Shown in pieces: positions 7,558 through 15,000 of a DNA stretch of 23,014 nt; within the stretch, counting starts at the first letter, position 1; each line of letters starts with the position of its first letter. Source of the DNA: Clostridia bacterium. Its GTDB lineage: Bacteria > Bacillota_A > Clostridia > Lachnospirales > Cellulosilyticaceae. Made by a program: the position numbers and the translations under genes. The notes under the pieces were generated by a model, which made no database searches, was not told the DNA's origin, and worked only from the letters and a program-made list of their open reading frames with translations. The stretch covers positions 1-23,014 of the forward strand of contig JARBTY010000023.1 of the NCBI GenBank assembly GCA_029239935.1, in the 5' to 3' direction.

Positions 7558-8559
7558 CTATCTTATTTTTGAACCTTTTGCATATCTGTATTCTACCCAC
7601 ATCCCTGTCCCAATCGCCACACAGGACATCGGATCTTCAGCAATAACTGCGTTAATGCCTGTCACATCATAAATTCGTTTATCAAGCCCATAGATAAGGC
7701 TGCCGCCTCCGGTAAGTACAATACCTCTGTCCGATATGTCTGCCGCAAGCTCTGGCGGACTGATCTCAAGTACCGAACGAATACCGTCTATAATACTTGC
7801 AATAGGTTCTTCTAAAGCCTCCATAATTTCATCCGATGTAATAACAATGTTTTTAGGGAGCCCAACTACTAAATTTCGCCCTCTAACATTTATTTCGGCA
7901 GGAACCTCTCTTTTATAAACACTTCCTATATTAATTTTTATATCTTCTGCCGTTCTTTCACCAATTAATATATTATATTTTTTTCTCATATATCTGGTAA
8001 TAGCCTCATCAAAATCATCGCCGGCTATCTTCAGTGACTTGTTTACAACAGTTCCTCCTAGGGATATAATTGCTATATCTGTAGTGCCGCCGCCGATATC
8101 TACAATCATACTTCCGCATGGTTTTGAAGTATCAATACCCGCTCCAATAGCTGCAGCCATGGGTTCTTCAATGGTATCTACGAACCTTGCCCCAGCTTGC
8201 CTTGTAGCATCTTCAACAGCTCTCTTTTCTACTTCTGTTACACCACTTGGTACACATACGCCGATTCTAGGTTTAATCAGTTTATGCCCTATGGCTTTGT
8301 GTATAAAATATTTAAGCATTTGCTCCGTAGCGTCATAGTCAGAAATCACCCCTTGTCTAAGAGGCCTAATAGATCTTATACTATCCGGTGTACGCCCAAG
8401 CATACGCCTTGCTTCTTCACCTACTGCGATCACTTCATTGGTTCGTTCTTTAATAGCCACTATAGACGGCTCTCTCAGTACTATCCCTTTTCCTTTTACA
8501 TAAATGAGTACATAAGCCGTTCCTAAATCAATTCCTATATCCGTTCCTAATCCAAACAT
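7558..8559 (-). CDS. mbl: MreB-family actin-like rod-shape protein (Mbl)
   Basis: 333 aa, the usual MreB/Mbl length. It forms membrane-associated filaments that guide side-wall peptidoglycan synthesis. Actin-fold nucleotide motifs seen: phosphate-1 DIGIDLGTAYVLIYVKGKG (about 7-25), phosphate-2 VDIGGGTTDIAIISLGG (about 157-173) after EEPMAAAIGAG, and the adenosine motif GIVLTGGGSLIYGL near 285. The start MFGLGTD is chosen over an upstream in-frame ATG at 8649 because it follows AAAGGAGAAG by 6-7 nt, matches the family N-terminus, and the upstream codon would lie before the predicted transcription start. Position next to spoIIID and flhO-flhP points to Mbl among the three paralogues. First gene of the operon. 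Confidence 0.94.
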   Translation of the reverse strand: MFGLGTDIGIDLGTAYVLIYVKGKGIVLREPSIVAIKERTNEVIAVGEEARRMLGRTPDSIRSIRPLRQGVISDYDATEQMLKYFIHKAIGHKLIKPRIGVCVPSGVTEVEKRAVEDATRQAGARFVDTIEEPMAAAIGAGIDTSKPCGSMIVDIGGGTTDIAIISLGGTVVNKSLKIAGDDFDEAITRYMRKKYNILIGERTAEDIKINIGSVYKREVPAEINVRGRNLVVGLPKNIVITSDEIMEALEEPIASIIDGIRSVLEISPPELAADISDRGIVLTGGGSLIYGLDKRIYDVTGINAVIAEDPMSCVAIGTGMWVEYRYAKGSKIR

Positions 8560-8649
8560 TTGGCTTCTCCTTTGTATTCTAAATAGATGATTGATGTATC
8601 TCATTGTGTATATATATTTTAAGTTGGTATTTTCTATTTTACCTATCAC

Positions 8650-8679
8650 ATTATAACATTAAACTCCCTCATTTTGCAA
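8650..8679 (-). promoter_or_regulatory. Sigma-A promoter of the mbl-flhO-flhP-flgJ operon
   Basis: Minus strand TTGCAA (8674-8679), 18 bp, TATAAT (8650-8655). Leader to the mbl ATG about 85 nt. The -35 has four of six consensus bases. Confidence 0.55.
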
Positions 8680-8725
8680 AATATTAAACCTTAATTTGTA
8701 ATATTTTTAATATATTAAAATAATT

Positions 8726-8751
8726 ATAGCATCCCTGTATAGGGATGCTAT
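8726..8751 (-). terminator. Terminator-like hairpin after spoIIID
   Basis: Perfect 11-bp stem ATAGCATCCCT (8726-8736) / AGGGATGCTAT (8741-8751) with loop GTAT, 9 bp after the spoIIID stop. On the minus strand it is followed by an AT-rich tract (AATTATTTTAAT) rather than a clean T-run, so efficiency may be partial. Confidence 0.7.
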
Positions 8752-8760
8752 CTATTTTAT

Positions 8761-9015
8761 CTATTTCATAATAGTTGAATATTTTTCTTTGGTTGCAAGT
8801 CCTCCCCTAAGATGTCTCTCAGCTTTATTAAGTTCTAAAACTTTTCTAGCTTCATTGGCAAGCTTAGGATTTATCTTTTCTAGTCGTTCTGTTACATCTT
8901 TATGAACTGTACTCTTACTTATACCAAATTTCTTTGCTGTTTCTCTGACTGTAGCGTTAGAATTAATAATAAATTTAGCAGCTTCTACGGCTCTCTCTTC
9001 TATATAGGCTTTCAA
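8761..9015 (-). CDS. spoIIID: Sporulation regulator SpoIIID
   Basis: 84 aa, the family length. A DNA-binding protein of the mother cell that activates and represses parts of the sigma-E and sigma-K regulons. Residues about 21-42 form the helix-turn-helix (ATVRETAKKFGISKSTVHKD), followed by the family phrases ERLEKINPKLANEARKVLEL and RHLRGGLATKEKYS. The start is a TTG at 9015: it follows AAGGGGGG by 7 nt and gives the expected N-terminus KAYIEERAVEAAKFI; no ATG start is available. It is followed by a hairpin and preceded by a candidate sigma-E promoter. Neighbours mbl and spoIIQ match the conserved Firmicutes order. Confidence 0.96.
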   Translation of the reverse strand: MKAYIEERAVEAAKFIINSNATVRETAKKFGISKSTVHKDVTERLEKINPKLANEARKVLELNKAERHLRGGLATKEKYSTIMK

Positions 9016-9047
9016 GAAAAGGCCCCCCTTAACACAACTCTTGATTT

Positions 9048-9076
9048 ATACATATGCTTTCCACAGCTTATTTATG
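9048..9076 (-). promoter_or_regulatory. Candidate sigma-E promoter of spoIIID
   Basis: Minus strand CATAAAT (9070-9076; core ATA 9073-9075), then 17 bp, then ATATGTAT (9048-9055). This fits the sigma-E layout ATA-N16-18-ATACANNT at four of six -10 positions and gives a leader of about 26 nt. B. subtilis spoIIID is sigma-E dependent; the match here is moderate. Confidence 0.42.
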
Positions 9077-9106
9077 CCGATAAAATGTAAAAGAAGCCTA
9101 AACTGC

Positions 9107-9147
9107 AAAAGATTCAGAGCCATTCTCAAAATAGCTCTGAATCTTTT
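9107..9147 (-). terminator. Terminator-like hairpin between spoIIQ and spoIIID (distal)
   Basis: Perfect 14-bp arms AAAAGATTCAGAGC (9107-9120) and GCTCTGAATCTTTT (9134-9147) with a 13-nt loop. The end of the stem supplies a run of four T on the minus strand. With the hairpin at 9160-9182 it makes a tandem pair after spoIIQ. Confidence 0.6.
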
Positions 9148-9159
9148 ATACATGACAAA

Positions 9160-9182
9160 TGACAGACCTTTTGGGTCTGTCA
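9160..9182 (-). terminator. Terminator-like hairpin between spoIIQ and spoIIID (proximal)
   Basis: Perfect 9-bp stem TGACAGACC (9160-9168) / GGTCTGTCA (9174-9182), 5-nt loop, followed on the minus strand by TTTGTC. Only a short T-run, so possibly helped by the second hairpin just downstream. Confidence 0.55.
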
Positions 9183-9205
9183 CTCTAGGCTGTTTGTCTA
9201 TAGTA

Positions 9206-10093
9206 TTACTGTGCCTCGTCAGGGGTATGTCCCATATCGACACCTTCTGCACCTGTACTAGATGCTTCTTGCTTATAGTCTAAAAGCTTTAATGGATCTA
9301 CAATTTCCTCATTATGCATAGCCTGCAGATAGATATTCTCTCCCTGCTTGATAAATGCTCCTGCTGGACTGCCTGCAGTACCAATTACTTCTCCCGCTCT
9401 TACAACTTGACCTAACAGGTTTTTATCTGGGCTGCCATTTTGAAAACCGTATAAGCTCTTATAGCCATTCCCATGGTCTATAATAACTGTCTTACCGACA
9501 TAAGGCAGATCTGAGTTCAGTGTACTTGAATCATCAAGGATATCTATGACTTTACCGTCAGCTACAGCCTTGACTTCTTCTCCTTCTGATGCTGAGATAC
9601 AAATACCAAATGTACGCATTGTTTGGTTCAGTGCTTCACTAAACCAATGTTTTGTACCTTCATCAGTATACGGAACAATAACTTGTCCTGATACTGGCCA
9701 GACAAATGTATCACCCTCTGCAAAGAAAGGTTCTGCTTTAGCATTTACAGTCGTGGATTCAAATGTCTCTGCTACGATTTGTTCGTCTTTTACTTGCTCT
9801 GCCTCTGCAGTATTCTCTTGTGGTACAGCATCTTGTGACTCTATATTCTCTTGCTGCACTTCGCTGTTAGGCTCTTCATACTGCACAACTCCATTATTTG
9901 TATCATCTGTAATGTCATCTACTACCCGACCTACTGCTTCTTCATTTTTAGCATAGGGGTTGGGTTCTTCTTTAACATTACCGTCTCTACCAGGTACAAG
10001 GAATATAGCTGCTAGAGCACCTACACTTACTACCCCAATAGCAACATAAAAGGCATACTTTTTCAAAAATTGTCCTATTTTTTTAATAATCAT
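9206..10093 (-). CDS. spoIIQ: SpoIIQ-like engulfment protein with a degenerate LytM/M23 domain
   Basis: 295 aa. SpoIIQ sits in the forespore membrane and pairs with SpoIIIAH of the mother cell across the engulfment septum. Seen: one membrane segment at about 14-33, an acidic linker at 35-115, and an M23/LytM-like beta domain at about 130-270 (FVWPVSGQV, VKAVADGKVI, VIIDHGNGYKSLYG, GEVIGTAG). The zinc-site positions are lost: the HxGxD site reads RTFGIC (160-165), the usual Y-H after HGNGY is YGFQ, and the HxH motif reads NIYLQ (253-257). It should therefore be structural, not a peptidase. ATG at 10093 follows GGAGGTG. It lies between spoIID and spoIIID, as in Clostridioides difficile, and has a sigma-F-like promoter. 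Confidence 0.88.
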   Translation of the reverse strand: MIIKKIGQFLKKYAFYVAIGVVSVGALAAIFLVPGRDGNVKEEPNPYAKNEEAVGRVVDDITDDTNNGVVQYEEPNSEVQQENIESQDAVPQENTAEAEQVKDEQIVAETFESTTVNAKAEPFFAEGDTFVWPVSGQVIVPYTDEGTKHWFSEALNQTMRTFGICISASEGEEVKAVADGKVIDILDDSSTLNSDLPYVGKTVIIDHGNGYKSLYGFQNGSPDKNLLGQVVRAGEVIGTAGSPAGAFIKQGENIYLQAMHNEEIVDPLKLLDYKQEASSTGAEGVDMGHTPDEAQ

Positions 10094-10116
10094 TTATTTA
10101 CACCTCCGACGTCTAA

Positions 10117-10145
10117 ATTATCGCCAGAGTTTTTTAATAATATTC
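10117..10145 (-). promoter_or_regulatory. Candidate sigma-F promoter of spoIIQ
   Basis: Minus strand GAATA (10141-10145), exactly 15 bp, GGCGATAAT (10117-10125). This fits the forespore sigma-F layout GYATA-N15-GGNNANANT closely (only the second base of the -35 differs). It lies in the 60-bp gap between spoIID and spoIIQ, giving a leader of about 17 nt. B. subtilis spoIIQ is transcribed by sigma-F, so position and sequence agree. Confidence 0.55.
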
Positions 10146-10153
10146 ATTTAATT

Positions 10154-11071
10154 TTATTTTTTATACACATAATTTTGTATCGTTACATCCATATAGTAAT
10201 ATTTGATAATCTCTTGATAAGTCTTGCCGGATTTCGCCAGTTCATTGGCTCCATTTTGGCTCAAACCAATGCCATGCCCTATCCCTTTTACATCAAAAAT
10301 CAAGTATTTCCCTTGATTAAAGATAGTAAAATTGCTTGATGGCAGCCCTAATATCGTTCGAAAGTCCTCTCCTTTTAAAATAGCATTGCCAATTTGGATG
10401 CTTTTAATATATTCTGCTTCATCCTTTTCTACTATTTGAATTTGATTTTCTATCATCGTTTCATCAATGACGATATCCGGATAAACTTCTCTTAACTGAT
10501 TAGCCATCTCGTTTTTACTTAACTTGATTTGTTTGCTCACCCGATCCCCTTCACTAACTACACTTTTGAGATAAGGAATATCTACATTGTACAAGACCTT
10601 TGCATTCCTCGTCTTTCCGCCGCTTGCTTCATGATAAAGCGCTTCTATGGGTTCGTCGTCATAAAGGATGATTTCATTTTGTGTTTCTTTGACTGCCTGC
10701 TGATAAGTTTTATATATATTATTATAGTTTTCTCCCCACAGCTTCTTCATTTCTTCCTCCGTATATCCCACCAGTTCACCCTTGTTTTGTATACCCAATA
10801 CTCTTCTGGCCATATAGGTTCTGACCACCACCGCTTGAGCCTTTACAGCTTCGTATTCGTGGTTATAAGGCACCTCTTTTGCAAGGATCCCAATCAGTTT
10901 TTCTTCGTCAATAAGAGATGGGTTGTTGGCTTCTGCTGCCTGCTGCTGCTTTTGCCTGTTGATTTCCTGCAGCAGCTCTCCATTTTGATAGCCGCTGGCA
11001 TATACAATGATAAAGGGAATCAAAAATAAACATCCCCCTATAAAAGCTATGGTCTTTATAAAATTCTTCAA
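10154..11071 (-). CDS. spoIID: Stage II sporulation protein D (SpoIID), lytic transglycosylase
   Basis: 305 aa. SpoIID cuts glycan strands of peptidoglycan during engulfment, on the mother-cell side, with SpoIIP and SpoIIM. Seen: membrane anchor at about 6-27; the catalytic region EYEAVKAQAVVVRTYMARR (72-91), where Glu74 corresponds to the catalytic Glu of the family; EALYHEASGGKTRNAKVL near 144-161; DIPYLKSV; and the C-terminal SpoIID/LytB hallmark GIGHGIGLSQNGANELAKSG. The start is a TTG at 11071, 7 nt after GGGGGAGGAG. Followed by spoIIQ, preceded by the YwmB-like gene. A candidate sigma-E promoter overlaps the end of that upstream gene. Confidence 0.96.
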   Translation of the reverse strand: MKNFIKTIAFIGGCLFLIPFIIVYASGYQNGELLQEINRQKQQQAAEANNPSLIDEEKLIGILAKEVPYNHEYEAVKAQAVVVRTYMARRVLGIQNKGELVGYTEEEMKKLWGENYNNIYKTYQQAVKETQNEIILYDDEPIEALYHEASGGKTRNAKVLYNVDIPYLKSVVSEGDRVSKQIKLSKNEMANQLREVYPDIVIDETMIENQIQIVEKDEAEYIKSIQIGNAILKGEDFRTILGLPSSNFTIFNQGKYLIFDVKGIGHGIGLSQNGANELAKSGKTYQEIIKYYYMDVTIQNYVYKK

Positions 11072-11108
11072 CTTGTCTCCTCCCCCTCTAGTGCCTTCCC
11101 TATACTAC

Positions 11109-11136
11109 AGTATATGAAAGTAAGACAAGTTTATGA
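11109..11136 (-). promoter_or_regulatory. Candidate sigma-E promoter of spoIID
   Basis: Minus strand TCATAAA (11130-11136; core ATA 11132-11134), 16 bp, ATATACTG-type -10 (about 11108-11115). Spacing fits sigma-E, -10 match is partial. The -10 is part of a palindrome TATACT-AC-AGTATA (11101-11114). The -35 sits within a few bases of the stop codon of the YwmB-like gene. Confidence 0.42.
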
Positions 11137-11137
11137 G

Positions 11138-11932
11138 TCAAAATGGTTCATTATAAAATGGGAAGGCCGCAATGATTTGTGTTACCCCTCTGGTCTCATT
11201 GTATGAAAAGCTAATCTGTGTATTGCTCTTTTTACCTTTCTCATCAAGGATATACTCCTTTATAGCTTTTGTATAACCATAATACGCCTCTGTGTCTTCG
11301 CTATAGTCATCCTTATAATAACTTACGTGATGTCCTTTTAAAGCTTTCAGGAGTTTGTCTGCATAAGCTTTTCTCTCTTGTGCATTTAGCTTTTTATCTA
11401 TATCTCCTATAAAATAAATGGTTTCTTTTGGCTTCATACGCCACTTATCAAATAGTCCTAAAGAAAGGTTTCTCAGATGATCTAACCTTTTAAAATCACT
11501 TAGCCCCTCTATTTTGATGTGATAGCGGGTATTATAGCCTATATCCTTTTGTGCTGCGATAGTGATTATATAGGGTGTTTCTTGATCCCCGCTCTGTATC
11601 ACTGTGCCTAGTTTATGCTCTGCTTGAATAAATTCTTGTGCGGCGCCGTATTCATGGATTTGTGTACACAGTCTAGAACAATCATACGTATGAGAAAACT
11701 GCTGCAAAACCTCATTCTCCTTAGCCGCTAACTGCTTTTCATCTAATATTTCTCCTTCTTTGATTGCCTTAAACTCTGCTGTAATATGGGTATATGTAAT
11801 CTCTGGCAACTCTATCCTTTTGTAAAGCTCTTCTATCTTGGCTTCTCTTTTATCATAATAGTCCAGACCAAATATATAGCTGGCCGATACTATCAGGGTT
11901 ACTAAAATAATGATATGATTATTTATTCTCAC
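11138..11932 (-). CDS. YwmB-like protein (DUF1779 family)
   Basis: 264 aa from GTG 11932. An N-terminal membrane or signal segment (HIIILVTLIVSASYIFGL, about 6-23) is followed by an extracellular domain with two mixed alpha/beta halves. The C-terminal half has a helix rich in Lys and Glu (NAQERKAYADKLLKAL) and ends with NETRGVTQIIAAFPFYNEPF, like the YwmB ending. In Bacillus ywmB lies just before murAA and spoIID; here murA is missing and spoIID follows directly, 66 bp away. Function is not known in the family. An ATG at 11953 is also in frame but has no ribosome binding site, whereas GTG 11932 follows AAAGGGAG by 7 nt. That binding site lies inside a 12-bp inverted repeat. Confidence 0.66.
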   Translation of the reverse strand: MRINNHIIILVTLIVSASYIFGLDYYDKREAKIEELYKRIELPEITYTHITAEFKAIKEGEILDEKQLAAKENEVLQQFSHTYDCSRLCTQIHEYGAAQEFIQAEHKLGTVIQSGDQETPYIITIAAQKDIGYNTRYHIKIEGLSDFKRLDHLRNLSLGLFDKWRMKPKETIYFIGDIDKKLNAQERKAYADKLLKALKGHHVSYYKDDYSEDTEAYYGYTKAIKEYILDEKGKKSNTQISFSYNETRGVTQIIAAFPFYNEPF

Positions 11933-11987
11933 AAAAACACTCCCTTTTCTCATCTATTAGCTGTAGTTAGAGTATGGGAGTGTTTTT
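11933..11987 (-). promoter_or_regulatory. Hairpin covering the ribosome binding site of the YwmB-like gene
   Basis: Perfect 12-bp arms AAAAACACTCCC (11933-11944) and GGGAGTGTTTTT (11976-11987), loop 31 nt. In the minus-strand RNA the second arm carries the GGGAG Shine-Dalgarno and ends one base before the GTG start at 11932. It could terminate transcription from the FN3 genes (the arm ends in five U), hide the ribosome binding site, or both. The plus strand is also followed by a T-rich tract. Confidence 0.6.
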
Positions 11988-12033
11988 AATTTTTTATACA
12001 ATCTATTTAATTGTCTATTCTATTAATTCATCT

Positions 12034-15000
12034 TCACTGTACCACTTGTAGAATCCAATCACACAGCACCCCATAGGTAATAGGACGGGTTGGATTGATT
12101 TCCTCTATAAGCCCTAATGCATACGCCTTTGAAACTGCTTCCTGATAGTCTCTGCTTACGCCGCCGAGTCTTACTGTTGAGGGTTTAATCTTATAGCCAT
12201 TTTTTAGTTCATATAGTTTTACAATCCCAGCTATAGCCTGCTCTTCATTAACTGGGCCGCTGCTGCTGCTTATATAAATACCCGCTGACTTCGCTTTCGT
12301 TAGGCTATCCGCATAAGCTGGTGCTGTGAGGTCTACCTGACTTTTATTTTGAGCCACTCCTAACATCAAATGCACAAACTGGTCTCTATAAACAGCATCA
12401 TTTTGGAAATAAATCGTCCCTAGTGCTGCCATATCATAGGTGCTTGCTAACTCCCTCATGGCATAGGTACTAAGACTCGTTGGCGCTATATCTTTCTTTT
12501 CATAAATACTATAAATACCTGTAACCGAGGTCAAATAACTGATAGAGGTGTCTGTAAGGGTGTCTATCGAATAGGTCTCTTTAGTCCAGGCTGCTCTGTC
12601 AAAATTATAGGTGTACGCAAATATATTTTTATATAAGTATTCTGTCTTAGCATCTAGCTTGAGTTTCACCTTTAAATACCCATCTAATTTTTTAATAGGA
12701 AGTGTTGTGCTTTTGCCTCTTACAGTAATATCTAGCTGTTCTCCGCCAATCAAGGTTTCTGGATACAGTTTTATAATAGAAGCAATCTTATAGTCTATGA
12801 TTCTCTTAAAATCAAACTGCACGATATCTTTAGCATCGTATTGTTTTGTATAAGACCCTAATGCTTTGACGGGTAATTCATATGTACCTGTACTGGTTAT
12901 AACCCTTAGTTCCATGTTACGGTTAATGAGTGTCTCTATAACTGCCTTAGGTATTTTGATTCTTCTTATTTCTGCATCATATCTGTTATTATATTTTTCA
13001 GCCTTGATTGTAAAGAAATAGGCCTTTTGTTTCATAATGTCTGAAATAATTTTTGCTGTATCTACTATTTCTATTGTCCATACATCTTTAGTGTAGTCTT
13101 CTTTTATAGGATCTGGATAGATAACAATATTATCATTATCCCCTCCATCATATTCATCCGATGACTTTTTAGTAAGTATTCTCACCCAGTTTGTATACCC
13201 TGATTCTTTGACGATCTCTCGTCCACCATCTTGATCCACTAATTTAACAATGGTTTTTACTTTGACATAATAAGGTCTATTTGCAATCAGATTATTAAAC
13301 TTAACGATGTTTTTAGAAAGAATTTCATACGTTACCTCCTCTCCTTCACCGTTATCTCCTGATGTATTGACAACAATCGCATCTAAAAACTCTGGATTGT
13401 CGGCAAACTCTACAACATAGCTATACTCCCTTTCCGACTGTTCATCCTCTTCTGTGGCAGCTTTGTCATTAGGATTCTTAATCCACTCTACAGTAATATA
13501 GTCTTTAGCTATCGGTTGAAAGTCCTTTCCAATTTCTAAAATGCTTTGATAAGCAGCAGGTCCGAGTCCTGTGGGCATGGCCGGTATACCTAATGCATCC
13601 GTTTTGGCTGTTACTGGATTGCTCCATGCAGATATTTTTTCCCCAACTTTTTGCTTGGCCCTTATCCAGATATTGTAAGTGGTCTCTGGCATAAGCCCTG
13701 TGATTTTGACCGTTGCTTTAGCACCATCAGATACATACCCATCTTCCCCGGGAACATTTGAAATAGTAAAATCCCAAACTTCTGCTTTCTCTGGATCACT
13801 TAGTCTGCTGTAGACAATTTCATAATCAAAACTGCCATTGTAGAGCCAACCTACTGTAATCGAAGAATCGTCTTTGGTCTCTAGGCTTAATTCCGGAGTT
13901 TTGGGTGTTTCTTCAGGGCTTTCATAATCTGAAAGGGTAGTCGCTAATACATAACTTGGAAAAGTCTGTGTCAGCTTGGTACCGTCATCTAAAGTTTTAT
14001 AGGCTCTAATCAGTAAAACATATCTTGTATTAGGGGTTAGACCCTGTTTGGTATACTCAAGCCAATTGTCATTATCTACTTCCTGACTGTCTTTAGGAAT
14101 CCAAGGCATAATATATTCCCAGCCCTCTTCACTACTGCTTTCTTCCTTTACAATCCAGTCTTGTATAGCCAGCGGCACACTGGCCGTTTTATTATATTCT
14201 TCAATTTGTTTGTTCACTTCATCATAGTTCAAGACCTTAAATTCATACTTTGAATCCGTCCCCAGATTCACCTGTCTGTCCATATAATTTTCCACATAAT
14301 AAGCAGCATCTGTCGTCCTCTCGGTAACAATATCTTTAACACTCTGCAACTGATTAGATGTCAAAAGAATATGCTCTGTAAAATCTTGTGAAGTTTTAAA
14401 TCTAATATAAGGTTCTGTGTCACTGCCTGTATAAACTGCTGAATTCCACTGTTTTGCCTGACTTTCTTCTGTTAAGGGATACTTTTCCCGTAAGCTGGCA
14501 TTTTTTACATAGATCTCATGCCACAGGGTACGCCATCTCAAAACAGCTGTGGTTGTGGTTGTCCCTTGAAGCTTTAGCGGTGGTTTAGCCAAAACCGGCG
14601 GTGTAAATACATCCCCATTTTTATCTAAGGTGATAGATACAATGGTTGGCTCAGATAAAATATAAGTATCACCATAAGGCCTTTTTGCAACTACTTTGAT
14701 AAAGTAGGTACTGTTTGTATTAAGTGCAGCTCTGGTATTATCAGTCTTTGTGTATTCAGCTATTGATGTCTTAAATCCTACTACTGTTGTATTATCTTGT
14801 CTTAAGATAAGCTGCTCTTTTTGATCCTCATAGAAGGTAATATCTTCAGCCGTTGGCATAAGTGTTTCATTATCCAGCAGACTCCTGTCTTTTACCACAT
14901 AAATGTCATACTTAATGTCATAATCTACCACTTCTTGATTACTAGCATTTTTTTTCTTAGGTGCATTCCATACGATTTGTATCCCCAAAGGATCTTTGTC

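Noticed and set aside
8560..8649. Thirty extra residues at the N-terminus of Mbl
   Set aside because: Not like any MreB N-terminus, before or at the predicted transcription start, and MFGLG has a proper ribosome binding site.
9041..9283. Plus-strand frames across the spoIIQ-spoIIID gap
   Set aside because: They run through the two terminator-like hairpins, lack ribosome binding sites and resemble nothing; the gap is better explained as regulatory.
11933..11953. ATG start of the YwmB-like gene at 11953
   Set aside because: No ribosome binding site precedes it; GTG 11932 has AAAGGGAG at correct spacing. Not fully excluded.
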